Below are positions 1-9,463 of a stretch of DNA of 37,523 nt, in pieces (position 1 is the first letter of the stretch; every line of letters begins with the position of its first letter). Origin of the DNA: Thiobacillus sp. (GTDB lineage: Bacteria; Pseudomonadota; Gammaproteobacteria; Burkholderiales; Thiobacillaceae). The DNA lies in the NCBI GenBank assembly GCA_019459325.1, contig JAIBFA010000059.1, positions 1-37,523 on the forward strand, read 5' to 3'. The notes below the pieces were generated by a model. The model had not been told where the DNA came from. It did not search any database and saw only the letters and a list, made by a program, of their open reading frames with translations. Made by a program: the position numbers and the translations under genes.

Positions 1-3
1 GTC

Positions 4-1170
4 ATGCAAAAGGATTTCATTTTCACGTCTGAGTCGGTGTCCGAAGGGCACCCCGACAAGATGGCGGACCAAGTGTCGGATGCGGTGCTCGACGCGATTC
101 TAACCCAGGACAAACATGCGCGCGTGGCGTGCGAGACGCTCTTGACCACCGGTCTGTGCGTCATCGCCGGAGAAATCACCACCTCGGCGGTGATCGATTA
201 CAACCAGATCGCGCGCCAGACCATCAAGCGCATCGGCTATGACTCGTCCGAGATCGGTTTCGACTACAACACCTGCTCGGTGCTGGTCACCGTCGGCAAG
301 CAGTCGCCCGACATCGCGCAGGGCGTGGACCGTGCGCACGACGATTACCTCGACCAGGGCGCGGGCGACCAGGGGCTGATGTTCGGTTACGCCTGCAACG
401 AGACCCCCGTGCTGATGCCGATGCCGATCCATCTCGCCCACCGCCTGACTGAGCGCCAGTCCGAGCTGCGCAAGGACGGCCGCCTGTCGTGGCTGCGCCC
501 CGATGCGAAATCGCAGGTGTCGATCCGCTACGTCGACGGCAAGCCGCATTCCATCGACACCGTCGTGCTCTCCACCCAGCATCACCCCGAGGTTTCGCAT
601 GCCCAGTTGTCCGAAGCGGTGATCGAGGAAATCATCAAGCCGGTGCTGCCGAAGGAAATGCTCACCGCCGACACGCGTTATCTGGTCAACCCCACCGGCC
701 GCTTCGTCGTCGGCGGGCCGATGGGCGATGCCGGTCTCACCGGCCGCAAGATCATCGTCGACACCTACGGCGGTGCCGCCCCGCACGGCGGCGGCGCGTT
801 CTCCGGCAAGGATCCGTCCAAGGTCGACCGTTCCGCAGCCTATGCCGGACGCTACGTCGCGAAGAACATCGTCGCGGCGGGGGTGGCCGACAGGTGCCTG
901 GTGCAGGTCAGCTACGCCATCGGCGTCGCCAGGCCGACCTCGCTGATGGTCGACACCTTCGGCACCGGCAAGATCCCGGAAGCCAGGATCGTCGAGCTGA
1001 TCCTGGCGCACTTCGACCTGCGTCCCAAGGGCATCGTCAACATGCTCGACCTGCTGCGTCCGATCTACACGCGCACGGCCAGCTACGGCCACTTCGGCCG
1101 CGACGAGCCGGAGTTCACCTGGGAGGTCACCGACAAGGCGGCAGAACTGAAGGCGGCTGCCGGACTGTAA
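4..1170 (+). CDS. metK: S-adenosylmethionine synthetase (methionine adenosyltransferase)
   Basis: This cytosolic enzyme makes S-adenosylmethionine from methionine and ATP, releasing phosphate and diphosphate. The 388-residue length is normal for bacterial MetK. The N-terminal GHPDK motif (residues 15-19) and the GAGDQG loop (119-124) are the family signatures. The [19 protein letters not shown] block in the C-terminal third carries the phosphate-binding lysine region. The ATG lies only three bases from the window edge, so the ribosome binding site and promoter are not visible; the N-terminus [19 protein letters not shown] matches the family start. The antiporter gene begins 4 nt after the stop, so the two are probably cotranscribed up to the terminator at 2268. 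With ahcY and metF downstream it forms a methyl-cycle neighbourhood. Confidence 0.98.
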   Translation: MQKDFIFTSESVSEGHPDKMADQVSDAVLDAILTQDKHARVACETLLTTGLCVIAGEITTSAVIDYNQIARQTIKRIGYDSSEIGFDYNTCSVLVTVGKQSPDIAQGVDRAHDDYLDQGAGDQGLMFGYACNETPVLMPMPIHLAHRLTERQSELRKDGRLSWLRPDAKSQVSIRYVDGKPHSIDTVVLSTQHHPEVSHAQLSEAVIEEIIKPVLPKEMLTADTRYLVNPTGRFVVGGPMGDAGLTGRKIIVDTYGGAAPHGGGAFSGKDPSKVDRSAAYAGRYVAKNIVAAGVADRCLVQVSYAIGVARPTSLMVDTFGTGKIPEARIVELILAHFDLRPKGIVNMLDLLRPIYTRTASYGHFGRDEPEFTWEVTDKAAELKAAAGL

Positions 1171-1174
1171 GCCC

Positions 1175-2251
1175 ATGCTGATGCAGGCGGCCATGTTCGT
1201 GCTCGGCCTGGCGGCACTGGTTGCCGGCGCCGAGGCGCTGGTGCGCGGCGCCTCGCGGCTGGCGGTGGCGTGGGGCATTTCGCCGCTGGTAGTCGGCCTC
1301 ACCGTGGTGGCCTTCGGCACCAGCGCGCCGGAAATGGCGGTCTCGGTCGACGCAGCCCTGTCCGGCACGACCGGTCTTGCGATCGGCAATGTGGTTGGCA
1401 GCAATATCGCCAACGTCCTGCTGATCCTCGGTGTTTCCGCGCTGGTGGCGCCGCTTCTGGTCGCCGAGCAGATCATCCGCCAGGAAATTCCCGTCATGAT
1501 CGGCGCGTCGCTGCTGGTCGTGGTGATGGCGCTGGACGGCAACATCGGGCGGATCGAGGCGGTGCTGCTGTTTGCGCTGGTGATCGCCTATACCGTGTTC
1601 CTCGTCGTGCAGTCCCGGCGCGCCAAGCAGGCGACCACCGACGAATTCGCCGGCGAAATCCCGACCAGCCAGTGGGACCGTCACTGGGGAGTGCAGGCAG
1701 CGCTGGTGCTCGGCGGCCTTGCGTTGCTGGTGCTGGGCGCCGAGTGGCTGGTGAGCGCGGCCGTCGCATTCGCCAAAGTGATGGGCGTGAGCGATCTCGT
1801 CATCGGCCTCACCGTGGTGGCGGTGGGGACATCGATGCCGGAAATCGCTACCTCGCTGATCGCTGCCCTGCGCGGCCAGCGCGATATCGCCGTCGGCAAT
1901 GTGGTCGGCAGCAATATCTTCAATTTGCTGGCGGTGCTGGGTGCTGCAGGCGTCGTCTCGACGGGCGGGCTCGGCGTGCCCGACGCCGCGCGCAATTTCG
2001 ACCTGTGGGTGATGCTGGCGGTCGCCTTTGCCTGCCTGCCGATCCTGCTCACCGGGCGCGAGATCGCGCGCTGGGAAGGCGCGGTCTTCCTCGGCTATTA
2101 CGCTGCCTACCTGCTGTATCTCACCCTTGCTGCGCAGCAGCACGACAGCCTGCCCGCGTATTCCGGCATCATGCTGAGCTACGTGATGCCGCTTACCGTG
2201 GTGACGCTGGTGGTCAGCCTCATTCGCAGACGGCGTGCCCCCGGCACGTGA
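1175..2251 (+). CDS. Calcium/sodium antiporter, CaCA family (YrbG-like)
   Basis: An inner-membrane cation/Ca2+ exchanger of about ten membrane segments. The two alpha-repeats that define the family are clear: residues 41-86 with GTSAPE and GNVVGSNIAN, and 211-256 with GTSMPE and GNVVGSNIFN. The acidic residues in the two (A/M)PE motifs are the expected ion ligands. A short hydrophilic loop (about 147-170) joins the two halves. The start is uncertain: ATGs at 1175, 1181 and 1193 are all possible. The first lies 4 nt after the metK stop without a clear ribosome binding site, while AGGCGG precedes the third. Family assignment is firm; the transported ion is inferred from homology. Confidence 0.93.
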   Translation: MLMQAAMFVLGLAALVAGAEALVRGASRLAVAWGISPLVVGLTVVAFGTSAPEMAVSVDAALSGTTGLAIGNVVGSNIANVLLILGVSALVAPLLVAEQIIRQEIPVMIGASLLVVVMALDGNIGRIEAVLLFALVIAYTVFLVVQSRRAKQATTDEFAGEIPTSQWDRHWGVQAALVLGGLALLVLGAEWLVSAAVAFAKVMGVSDLVIGLTVVAVGTSMPEIATSLIAALRGQRDIAVGNVVGSNIFNLLAVLGAAGVVSTGGLGVPDAARNFDLWVMLAVAFACLPILLTGREIARWEGAVFLGYYAAYLLYLTLAAQQHDSLPAYSGIMLSYVMPLTVVTLVVSLIRRRRAPGT

Positions 2252-2267
2252 TGTGGGGAATCGAAAG

Positions 2268-2292
2268 GAGCCGGTTAAACCGGCTCTTTTTT
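2268..2292 (+). terminator. Rho-independent terminator after metK-antiporter
   Basis: GAGCCGGTT and AACCGGCTC form a perfect inverted repeat (effective loop of about 5 nt) followed directly by six T residues at 2287-2292. It lies 17 nt after the antiporter stop codon and separates this unit from the riboswitch-controlled ahcY unit. Confidence 0.9.
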
Positions 2293-2439
2293 GGCGGTGC
2301 GAACTCCCGCAGTGCGCGACGGGCACGGCGGGCTAAGTCGCCCCAGCCAGAGTCGAGGGGCCGGCGGGGGCACGTGCCAAGGATGGGTGGCAGACGACGT
2401 TTTGTACGTGACGGGATGGTAGCCCGACTTTATTCATAA

Positions 2440-2468
2440 TTCGAATTTTGGCGCATACAGGGTAGAAT
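2440..2468 (+). promoter_or_regulatory. Probable sigma-70 promoter for ahcY
   Basis: A good -10 hexamer TAGAAT (2463-2468) lies 17 nt after a weak -35 TTCGAA (2440-2445). Transcription would begin near 2475, just before the riboswitch aptamer. The stretch 2293-2439 between the terminator and this promoter shows no gene or clear element. Confidence 0.5.
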
Positions 2469-2478
2469 GCCGCCTCGG

Positions 2479-2542
2479 TTCTGAGGAGCGCTGCGACGGA
2501 TCACCCGCCAGGCTCAGGACGCATCTTCTCAACGGCGCTCAC
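2479..2542 (+). ncRNA. SAH riboswitch upstream of ahcY
   Basis: The leader contains the recognisable S-adenosylhomocysteine riboswitch core: GAGGAGCGCTGCGAC, then CCGCCAGGCTC, then AACGGCGCTCAC. CTGAG at 2481-2485 pairs with CTCAG at 2513-2517. GAGCGC at 2486-2491 pairs with GCGCTC at 2535-2540. These two helices cross each other, which matches the pseudoknot of this class. SAH riboswitches are known to switch ahcY on when S-adenosylhomocysteine builds up. The downstream gene is ahcY, which supports the call independently of the fold. The last paired base is about 20 nt upstream of the ahcY ribosome binding site, so control could act on translation or on an early transcript end. Confidence 0.93.
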
Positions 2543-2575
2543 GTTTTCTTTTTTGTGAACAGAAAGGAGGGCGTG

Positions 2576-3991
<1,416 letters not shown>

Positions 3992-4016
3992 TCGACCTCA
4001 TCGGAAGGAGCGTGCC

Positions 4017-4364
4017 ATGCGTTTGCTGCTGCTGTGGATTCTGAATGCCGTCGCGCTGCTGGCGGTGACGTATCTGCTGCCCACCATCCAGGTATCCGGC
4101 TTCGGCACGGCGCTGGTCGCCGCGCTGGTGCTGGGCTTCATCAACACGCTGGTGCGGCCGGTGCTGGCGCTGCTCACGCTGCCGATCACGGTGCTCACGC
4201 TGGGGATTTTTTACCTGGTGCTGAACGGCTTTCTGTTCTGGCTCGCCAGTGCGCTGTTGCCCGGATTCCACGTCGAGGGCTTTGTCTCGGCGATGGTCGG
4301 CGCGATCCTGTATGGCGTGATCGCCTGGGCGCTGTCTGCGCTCATCCCTAATAAAAAAGGCTGA
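4017..4364 (+). CDS. Small membrane protein of the phage-holin-like (YvlD/DUF360) type
   Basis: A 115-residue protein made almost entirely of four hydrophobic segments (about 3-20, 27-50, 55-78 and 86-108). The pattern LVAALVLGFINTLVRPVL followed by LTLPITVLTLGIFYLVLNG is typical of the family automatically called phage holin superfamily IV. No phage genes lie nearby, so the name reflects homology rather than a lysis role. A strong ribosome binding site (AAGGAG, 4005-4010) precedes ATG 4017. It lies 25 nt after ahcY and 3 nt before metF. This ahcY-small membrane protein-metF order recurs in betaproteobacteria. Its role is unknown. Confidence 0.85.
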   Translation: MRLLLLWILNAVALLAVTYLLPTIQVSGFGTALVAALVLGFINTLVRPVLALLTLPITVLTLGIFYLVLNGFLFWLASALLPGFHVEGFVSAMVGAILYGVIAWALSALIPNKKG

Positions 4365-4367
4365 AGC

Positions 4368-5204
4368 ATGACCGAACGCACATTCAGCTTCGAATTCTTC
4401 CCGCCGAAAACGGCGGAAGGTGCCGACAAGCTGCGCGCCACCCGCAAGCAGCTGGCGCAACTCAATCCCAAGTTCTTTTCAGTCACCTTCGGCGCCGGCG
4501 GTTCGACCCGCGACCGCACCCTGGAAACCGTGCGCGATATCCAGGCCGACGGCAGCGAGGCCGCACCGCACCTGTCGTGCATCGGCTCGACCGAGGAGAG
4601 CATCCGCGACATTCTCACCGAATACAAAAGCCAGGGCATCCGTCATCTGGTCGCGCTGCGCGGCGATCTTCCCTCGGGCAGCATGGACGCCGGCGCATTC
4701 AACTATGCGAATGAATTAGTGGAATTCATCCGCAAGGAAACCGGCGACTGGTTCGAAATCGAGGTGGCCGCCTACCCCGAAGTCCATCCCCAGGCACGCT
4801 CCTATACGGAAGACCTCGCCAACTTCAAGCGCAAGGTCGACGCCGGCGCGAATGCTGCCATCACGCAGTATTTCTTCAACGCCGACGCCTACTTCAACTT
4901 CGTCGAGGACGTGCGTGCGCTGGGGGTTTCCATCCCCATCGTCCCCGGCATCATGCCGATCGGCAACTACGTGCAGCTGGCGCGGTTTTCGGACGCCTGT
5001 GGCGCGGAAATCCCGCGCTGGCTGAGAAAAAAGCTGGAGACCTATGGCGACGACCTGCCGTCCTTGCGTGCCTTCGGTCTGGATGTGGTGACCGACCTGT
5101 GCGACCGCCTCCTCGCCGGAGGCGCGCCGGGACTGCATTTCTACACCATGAATCAGGCGGGGCCCAGCACCACCATCTGGCAGAGGCTGGGATTGTCGGC
5201 GTGA
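4368..5204 (+). CDS. metF: 5,10-methylenetetrahydrofolate reductase
   Basis: A flavoprotein that reduces methylene-THF to 5-methyl-THF, the methyl donor for making methionine from homocysteine. The N-terminus TERTFSFEFFPPKTAEG carries the conserved glutamate of the active site. SVTFGAGGSTRDRT, HLSCIG and ALRGDLP are family blocks, and AAYPEVHP and ITQYFFNAD lie in the second half of the TIM barrel. At 278 residues it matches the short bacterial MetF without a regulatory domain. It starts 3 nt after the preceding gene, so it is probably translated from the ahcY transcript and thus falls under SAH riboswitch control. Confidence 0.96.
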   Translation: MTERTFSFEFFPPKTAEGADKLRATRKQLAQLNPKFFSVTFGAGGSTRDRTLETVRDIQADGSEAAPHLSCIGSTEESIRDILTEYKSQGIRHLVALRGDLPSGSMDAGAFNYANELVEFIRKETGDWFEIEVAAYPEVHPQARSYTEDLANFKRKVDAGANAAITQYFFNADAYFNFVEDVRALGVSIPIVPGIMPIGNYVQLARFSDACGAEIPRWLRKKLETYGDDLPSLRAFGLDVVTDLCDRLLAGGAPGLHFYTMNQAGPSTTIWQRLGLSA

Positions 5205-5252
5205 ACCCGGTGCCTGCCTGACGGGAAGCGGCTGCCAGCCGGGCAGAAAAAA

Positions 5253-5280
5253 TGGGACCCGACAATCGTATCGGGTCCCA
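5253..5280 (-). terminator. Hairpin with T-run on the minus strand
   Basis: TGGGACCCGA (5253-5262) pairs perfectly with TCGGGTCCCA (5271-5280) across an 8-nt loop. On the minus strand the stem is followed by TTTTTT (complement of 5247-5252), giving a terminator for the leftward phosphatase gene. On the + strand no T-run follows, so it may act there only as a 3'-end hairpin for metF. Confidence 0.7.
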
Positions 5281-5308
5281 TACCAGTGGCCTGACTTGAT
5301 CATCCTGT

Positions 5309-5349
5309 GAACGCCGCCTTGTTCTCGCGTCACAAGCAAGGCGGCGTTC
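5309..5349. terminator. Long perfect hairpin between convergent genes
   Basis: GAACGCCGCCTTG (5309-5321) and CAAGGCGGCGTTC (5337-5349) form a 13-bp perfect stem with a 15-nt loop. It sits 7 nt beyond the stop codon of the phosphatase gene and 105 nt beyond metF. There is no strong T-run on either side, so it may protect 3' ends or assist the neighbouring terminator. Confidence 0.55.
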
Positions 5350-5355
5350 GTTTCA

Positions 5356-6978
5356 TCAGTCTTCTCTGTGGTGGTGCCGGTGTCCCGGTTCGGGCCGCAG
5401 TTCCTTGCTGTATACCGCGTTGCCGTCGATGTCCTTCAGGCTGACCGTCATCTCGGCCGTGCGGCCGTCGATGTCGACCTGGCCGAAGAACTGCAGACCG
5501 GCAAACGGCGAGTAGTTGGGGGCCGGCGGGAATTTCTGGAAAATCACCTGGGGACCGAAGGTGTTGTCCAGCGTGTTGGGCCCGAAGCTGCCGGCGTTGA
5601 GCGGACCGGAGACGAATTCCCAGAAGGGCTCGAAGTCCTGGAACTGCGCCTTGTTCGGGTCGTAATAGTGCGCGGCGCAATAGTGCACGTCGGCGGTGAA
5701 CCAGACGACGTTGCGCACGTGCTGACGCTTGATGAACCGCAGGATGTCGGCGATCTCGAATTCGCGGCCGAGCACCGGGCCGTCGCCGTTGGAGGAGTTC
5801 TCCCAGCGCGCGCGGCCTTCCGCGTCCTTGCCGTCGCCGATATTCAGGCCGAGCGGCATGTCGGCAGCGATGACTTTCCACACCGCTTTGGACTCGCGCA
5901 GCTTGCGCTTCAGCCACTCGATCTGTTCCGCACCGAGGAACGCCGTTTCGTCGCCGGGTTCGGTCTGGCGGTTATGGGTATTGGGGCCACGGTAGCTGCG
6001 CATGTCGAGTACGAACACGTCCAGCAGGCGGCCGTAGGGAATGTGGCGATAGACGCGCTCGCTTTCTTCCGTGCCGGCGTAGCGCATCGGCGCGTATTCG
6101 AGGAAGGCGTGAGCGCCGCGCGCGAAGAGCAGCGGTGCGTTCTTTTCGGTGTAGCGTGCGTCGGCCATCAGGTCCTTGGAATCCGACCAGTTGTTCATCA
6201 CTTCATGGTCATCCCATTGCCAGATCTGCGGCACTTCGGCATTGAAGCGGCGCACGTTCTCGTCAAGCAGGTTGTACTTGTAGCGGCCGCGGAATTCGTC
6301 CAGCGTCTCGGCAACCTTGGAGACCTCAGGAGTGACGATGTTGTGCCAGATCAGGCCGTTCTCGGCATTCTGGTATTCCTGGATGGGGCCGTCGGCATAG
6401 ATGTTGTCGCCGCTGTGGATGAAGAAATCCGGCTGCGTCTGACGCATCGATTCGTAGATTTTCATGCCGCCGAATTCCGGGTTGATCCCCCAGCCCTGGC
6501 CGGCCGTGTCGCCCGACCACAGGAAGCGGATGTCGCTGGCCTCGTTCGGCGCAGTGCGGAAATGCCCGAGCACCGGTTCGCTCAGCACGCGCTCGTTGGA
6601 CAAGTCCTGGAACTGCACGCGCACGAACACGTCCCGCCCGGCGGGCAGGCCGGTGAGGTCGAGCCGGGCTGTGTAGTCGCTCGTTTCCAGGGCGTAGGGG
6701 CCGCGTACCCGCATCGGGTTGGCGAAGCTGGGGTCGAAGTCATATTCCACCCACATCCGCGCCGGACGGTCGGAACGGCTCCAGATCAGCGCACGGCTGG
6801 AACGGACGTCGCCGATTTGAATGCCTTGTGCCAGCTGCGGCCGGGCGCCATCCAGCGTAATGATGGCCGGGGCGGCGTGCCCCGGGCGCATCGCGGCCGC
6901 AGGGATGGCCGCAGCGCCAATCAGCAGGCCGGAAGATTTGATGAACTGACGACGCGAATTATTGTGGTGGGACGACAT
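5356..6978 (-). CDS. PhoD-like alkaline phosphatase/phosphodiesterase, Tat-exported
   Basis: A predicted periplasmic metallophosphoesterase of 540 residues. The N-terminus has a twin-arginine signal, SRRQFIKSS at 8-16, then a hydrophobic stretch ending near AAAM. After a beta-sandwich PhoD N-domain (about 45-145) the metal site motifs follow in order: LWSGDTAG (153-160), HSGDNIYADGP (188-198), QWDDHEVMNNW (254-264), LDMRSYRGPN (324-333) and FTADVHYCA (427-435). Family knowledge suggests Ca2+/Fe-dependent cleavage of phosphomonoesters or diesters. The C-terminus ends in a histidine-rich GHRHHHRED tail, which is unusual. GAGGAG upstream supports the ATG at 6978. No clear Pho box was seen, so phosphate control is not shown. 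Confidence 0.93.
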   Translation of the reverse strand: MSSHHNNSRRQFIKSSGLLIGAAAIPAAAMRPGHAAPAIITLDGARPQLAQGIQIGDVRSSRALIWSRSDRPARMWVEYDFDPSFANPMRVRGPYALETSDYTARLDLTGLPAGRDVFVRVQFQDLSNERVLSEPVLGHFRTAPNEASDIRFLWSGDTAGQGWGINPEFGGMKIYESMRQTQPDFFIHSGDNIYADGPIQEYQNAENGLIWHNIVTPEVSKVAETLDEFRGRYKYNLLDENVRRFNAEVPQIWQWDDHEVMNNWSDSKDLMADARYTEKNAPLLFARGAHAFLEYAPMRYAGTEESERVYRHIPYGRLLDVFVLDMRSYRGPNTHNRQTEPGDETAFLGAEQIEWLKRKLRESKAVWKVIAADMPLGLNIGDGKDAEGRARWENSSNGDGPVLGREFEIADILRFIKRQHVRNVVWFTADVHYCAAHYYDPNKAQFQDFEPFWEFVSGPLNAGSFGPNTLDNTFGPQVIFQKFPPAPNYSPFAGLQFFGQVDIDGRTAEMTVSLKDIDGNAVYSKELRPEPGHRHHHRED

Positions 6979-7296
6979 AGAGACTCCTCGATGAAATGGA
7001 ACGAAACGATCGTGGCGAAACGGAGGCCGAACGCATGCCGGGCCGATGTCGGGGGCTTGGGGCGGGCTCGATGGTTCGTTGCGGGACGCAACCTGGAACA
7101 GTCTGGCTTCAGGTCATTCGCTGAAGCTGCATTCCATGCAGGATGGTGGGGGATGGCCTTTACGCTCGAATGAAGGTTTCTTGAACCTTGTCCTGTTGCC
7201 ATGAGCCAAGAGGCTCATGTTCGCGCGAAGAATACAGGACTGAACGAAGCGGCGCCGTGGCCGCTTGCCATGATGGACTGCGCTGGGAGACGAGGC
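6979..7296. other. Intergenic region with two dyads, no gene seen
   Basis: This 318-nt stretch lies upstream of the phosphatase and downstream of the small gene at 7297. I see no convincing coding frame. Two dyads stand out: GCTTCAG (7106-7112) with CTGAAGC (7121-7127), and CATGAGCC (7200-7207) with GGCTCATG (7212-7219, 4-nt loop). The first lies about 130 nt upstream of the phosphatase start and could be an operator; the second could end leftward transcripts but lacks a T-run. Confidence 0.4.
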
Positions 7297-7608
7297 CTAA
7301 AGCCAGACGATGCGTTGCTGCAGGGCGGCCAACTTGGTTACGGCGTCCCTGAGCGTCGCGCCCTCGTCGCTCGATCCCGCCACCACCGCCTTGTCGGCGA
7401 CCGGCACCAGGTTGTCGAGCTTGAAGCGGCCCTTGCCGGTCTGGTCACGCAGGAAGCAGCTCTCGTCGAAGAACAGCCGGTCGCCGCTGGCGTCGACTTC
7501 GTCCGAATCGATCGAGTCGTAGCCGATCAGCCGACGAATGTCGGGTAGTCCGGCCAGATCCACCGGGCGGACGGTTCTGCTGTTGGCGTCGATCAAATAA
7601 GCTTTCAT
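7297..7608 (-). CDS. Small conserved-looking protein of unknown function
   Basis: A 103-residue soluble protein that I do not recognise. It starts MKAYLIDANSRTVRPVDL, and the middle carries a dense acidic patch (YDSIDSDEVDASGDRLFFDES). There is no signal peptide or membrane segment and only one cysteine. The frame is supported by a GGAAAGG ribosome binding site upstream of the ATG and by its position 26 nt downstream of the aminotransferase gene on the same strand, which suggests cotranscription. A role linked to that aminotransferase is only a guess from position. Confidence 0.7.
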   Translation of the reverse strand: MKAYLIDANSRTVRPVDLAGLPDIRRLIGYDSIDSDEVDASGDRLFFDESCFLRDQTGKGRFKLDNLVPVADKAVVAGSSDEGATLRDAVTKLAALQQRIVWL

Positions 7609-7634
7609 GGCGCGACCTTTCCGGTGGTTGGGGT

Positions 7635-8750
7635 TCAGTGCAAGCAGGCTTTCAGGGCCTGCAGGCAGGTGTCGACGTTTTCCTGCTTCGCAGAATAGCC
7701 CATCAGGCCGATGCGCCAGATCTTGCCGGCCATGTCGCCCAGGCCGGCACCGATTTCCAGGTTGAATTCGTTGAGGAGGCGGGCGCGCACTGCGGCATCG
7801 TCGACGCCTTCGGGCACATAGATCGAGTTGAGCTGCGGCAGGCGGGCGGATTCCTCCACCACGTACCGGAGGCCCATGCCTTCGAGCCCGGCCTTGAGCT
7901 TTTCGTGCATGGTGCGGTGGCGTGCCCAGGCATGTTCCAGCCCTTCTTCTTCGAGGATGACCAGCGCTTCATGCAGGCCGTACATCGGGTTGATCGGCGC
8001 GGTGTGGTGGTAGGTGCGTTTTCCCGCGGACTGCCAGTAGCCGAGCACCAGACTCAAGTCGAGGAACCAGCTTTGCACGGGGGTCCTGCGCGCCTTGATG
8101 CGCTCAATCGCGCGCTCGGAGAACGACACCGGCGACAGGCCCGGGGTGCACGACAGGCATTTCTGGCTGCCGGAAAACGCGGCGTCGATCCCCCAGTTGT
8201 CCAGGTAGACCGGCGTGCCACCGAGACTGGTGATGCAGTCCATGATGGTGAGCGCGCCGGCTTCCTGCGCGATCCGTCCGAGCGTTTCGGCATCCGACTG
8301 CGCGCCGGTCGAGGTCTCGGCGTGGACGAAGGCGAGAATCTTCGCGTCGGGATTCGCCTTGAAGGCGTCGCGTACTTTCTGCGGATCGACGGGTTTCCCC
8401 CAGGCGTCGTCGACGACCACCGGCACGCCGCCGGTGCGCTTGACGTTTTCCAGCATGCGCCCGCCGAACACGCCGTTGCGGCAGATGATCACCTTGTCGC
8501 CCGGTTCCACCAGGTTGACGAAGCACATTTCCATCCCCGCCGAGCCGGGTGCAGAGACCGGGAAGGTCAGCGCATGCTCGGTCTGGAAGGCCATGCGCAA
8601 CATGGACTTGATCTGCTCCATCAGTTCGACGAAAGCGGGATCGAGGTGGCCGATGGTGGGCCGCGCCATGGCGTCGAGGACGCGCTGCGGCACATCGGAC
8701 GGGCCGGGGCCCATGAGGATGCGCTTGGGGGGGATGAAAGAAGCCGTCAT
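7635..8750 (-). CDS. Class V aminotransferase, alanine/serine-glyoxylate type
   Basis: A 371-residue PLP-dependent enzyme of the AGXT/serine-glyoxylate aminotransferase group, which transfers an amino group from alanine or serine to glyoxylate. The N-terminal MGPGPSDVPQRVLDAM and the PTIGHLDP motif are typical. The PLP-contacting aspartate is D171 (IMDCITSLGGTP) and the Schiff-base lysine is K197 (SGSQKCLSCTPGLSP). HAETSTGA at 143-150 helps bind the cofactor phosphate. The exact amino donor cannot be read from the sequence. A weak AAGG precedes the ATG. The short unknown gene at 7297 follows on the same strand. Confidence 0.92.
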   Translation of the reverse strand: MTASFIPPKRILMGPGPSDVPQRVLDAMARPTIGHLDPAFVELMEQIKSMLRMAFQTEHALTFPVSAPGSAGMEMCFVNLVEPGDKVIICRNGVFGGRMLENVKRTGGVPVVVDDAWGKPVDPQKVRDAFKANPDAKILAFVHAETSTGAQSDAETLGRIAQEAGALTIMDCITSLGGTPVYLDNWGIDAAFSGSQKCLSCTPGLSPVSFSERAIERIKARRTPVQSWFLDLSLVLGYWQSAGKRTYHHTAPINPMYGLHEALVILEEEGLEHAWARHRTMHEKLKAGLEGMGLRYVVEESARLPQLNSIYVPEGVDDAAVRARLLNEFNLEIGAGLGDMAGKIWRIGLMGYSAKQENVDTCLQALKACLH

Positions 8751-8932
8751 AACCTTGTTCTCTGTATGGAAAAGTCAAATAAAACAAAGGCTTGATTCTA
8801 CGGGCAAACGCGGGATCGGGAAATCGCAGTAGTTTGGTCATACTTGGTGATCCAGCCCTGGCCTCGCCATTCGTTTGCAAGCGCCTCACCGATGACTATG
8901 GTTGGGTTTTAGTGAGCGCGTGGGGGTGAGGT

Positions 8933-9454
8933 ATGACGAAGAACGGCATGGCTTCACGGCGGGCGCTGGGTCGAGTAGCTGCGCTGGGCGTCACCCTGGC
9001 AGGGTGCCCTCCGGCCTTCGCGGAATCCGCAAGCATGGCGTTGACCGAGACGGATCAACAGGCCATTTTCAAGGCGGCGGGCGCGGTGCAACGCAAAGGG
9101 ATGTGGCTCATGTGCGCGGACGATCCCCATTCCAGCGGCGCATCGATCGAGACCGTACGCGACCTGAACGGCGACGGCCGCCCCGAAGCCGTGGTGACCG
9201 AAGGCGGCACGTTTTGTTACGGCCATGCGGGCATGGGATACCAGTTGCTGAGCAAGCAGGCCGATGGCCGTTGGCGCGTGATGACCGGCGGCAGCGGGAT
9301 CCCGGAGTTTCTGAAAACCCGCGGGGCAGGCAACTGGCCGGACATCTCGATCGGCGGCCCGGGTTTCTGCTTTCCGGTGGAGCGCTGGAACGGCAAGGCG
9401 TACGCGCTGAACCGTTTTGAATACGAGGGCAAACGCTGCAAGCCGCAGCGCTGA
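8933..9454 (+). CDS. Small exported protein with a calcium-loop-like repeat, unknown function
   Basis: A 173-residue protein with an N-terminal signal-like region: arginine-containing n-region, hydrophobic VAALGVTLAG, then processing near AFA-ES. The motif DLNGDGRPEAVV (near 79-90) has the spacing of an FG-GAP/EF-hand-like calcium loop found in exported proteins. Two cysteine pairs are possible. GGGGGTGAGG just upstream supports the ATG at 8933, though an ATG at 8948 would also give a signal peptide. It runs convergently with ttcA, only 9 nt between stop codons. I do not recognise a specific family. Confidence 0.75.
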   Translation: MTKNGMASRRALGRVAALGVTLAGCPPAFAESASMALTETDQQAIFKAAGAVQRKGMWLMCADDPHSSGASIETVRDLNGDGRPEAVVTEGGTFCYGHAGMGYQLLSKQADGRWRVMTGGSGIPEFLKTRGAGNWPDISIGGPGFCFPVERWNGKAYALNRFEYEGKRCKPQR

Positions 9455-9463
9455 GCGGGGAAA

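Noticed and set aside
100..1545. Long minus-strand open frame opposite metK and the antiporter
   Set aside because: It mirrors real genes in very GC-rich DNA, has low-complexity Arg/Gly/Asp-rich content and no family motif. The same reasoning removes the long frames opposite ahcY, the phosphatase, msbA-mgtE, hemA and dsrA-dsrB.
4017..4364. Prophage signal from the holin-like gene
   Set aside because: No phage genes, attachment site or composition change lie nearby, and the gene sits in a conserved metabolic run.
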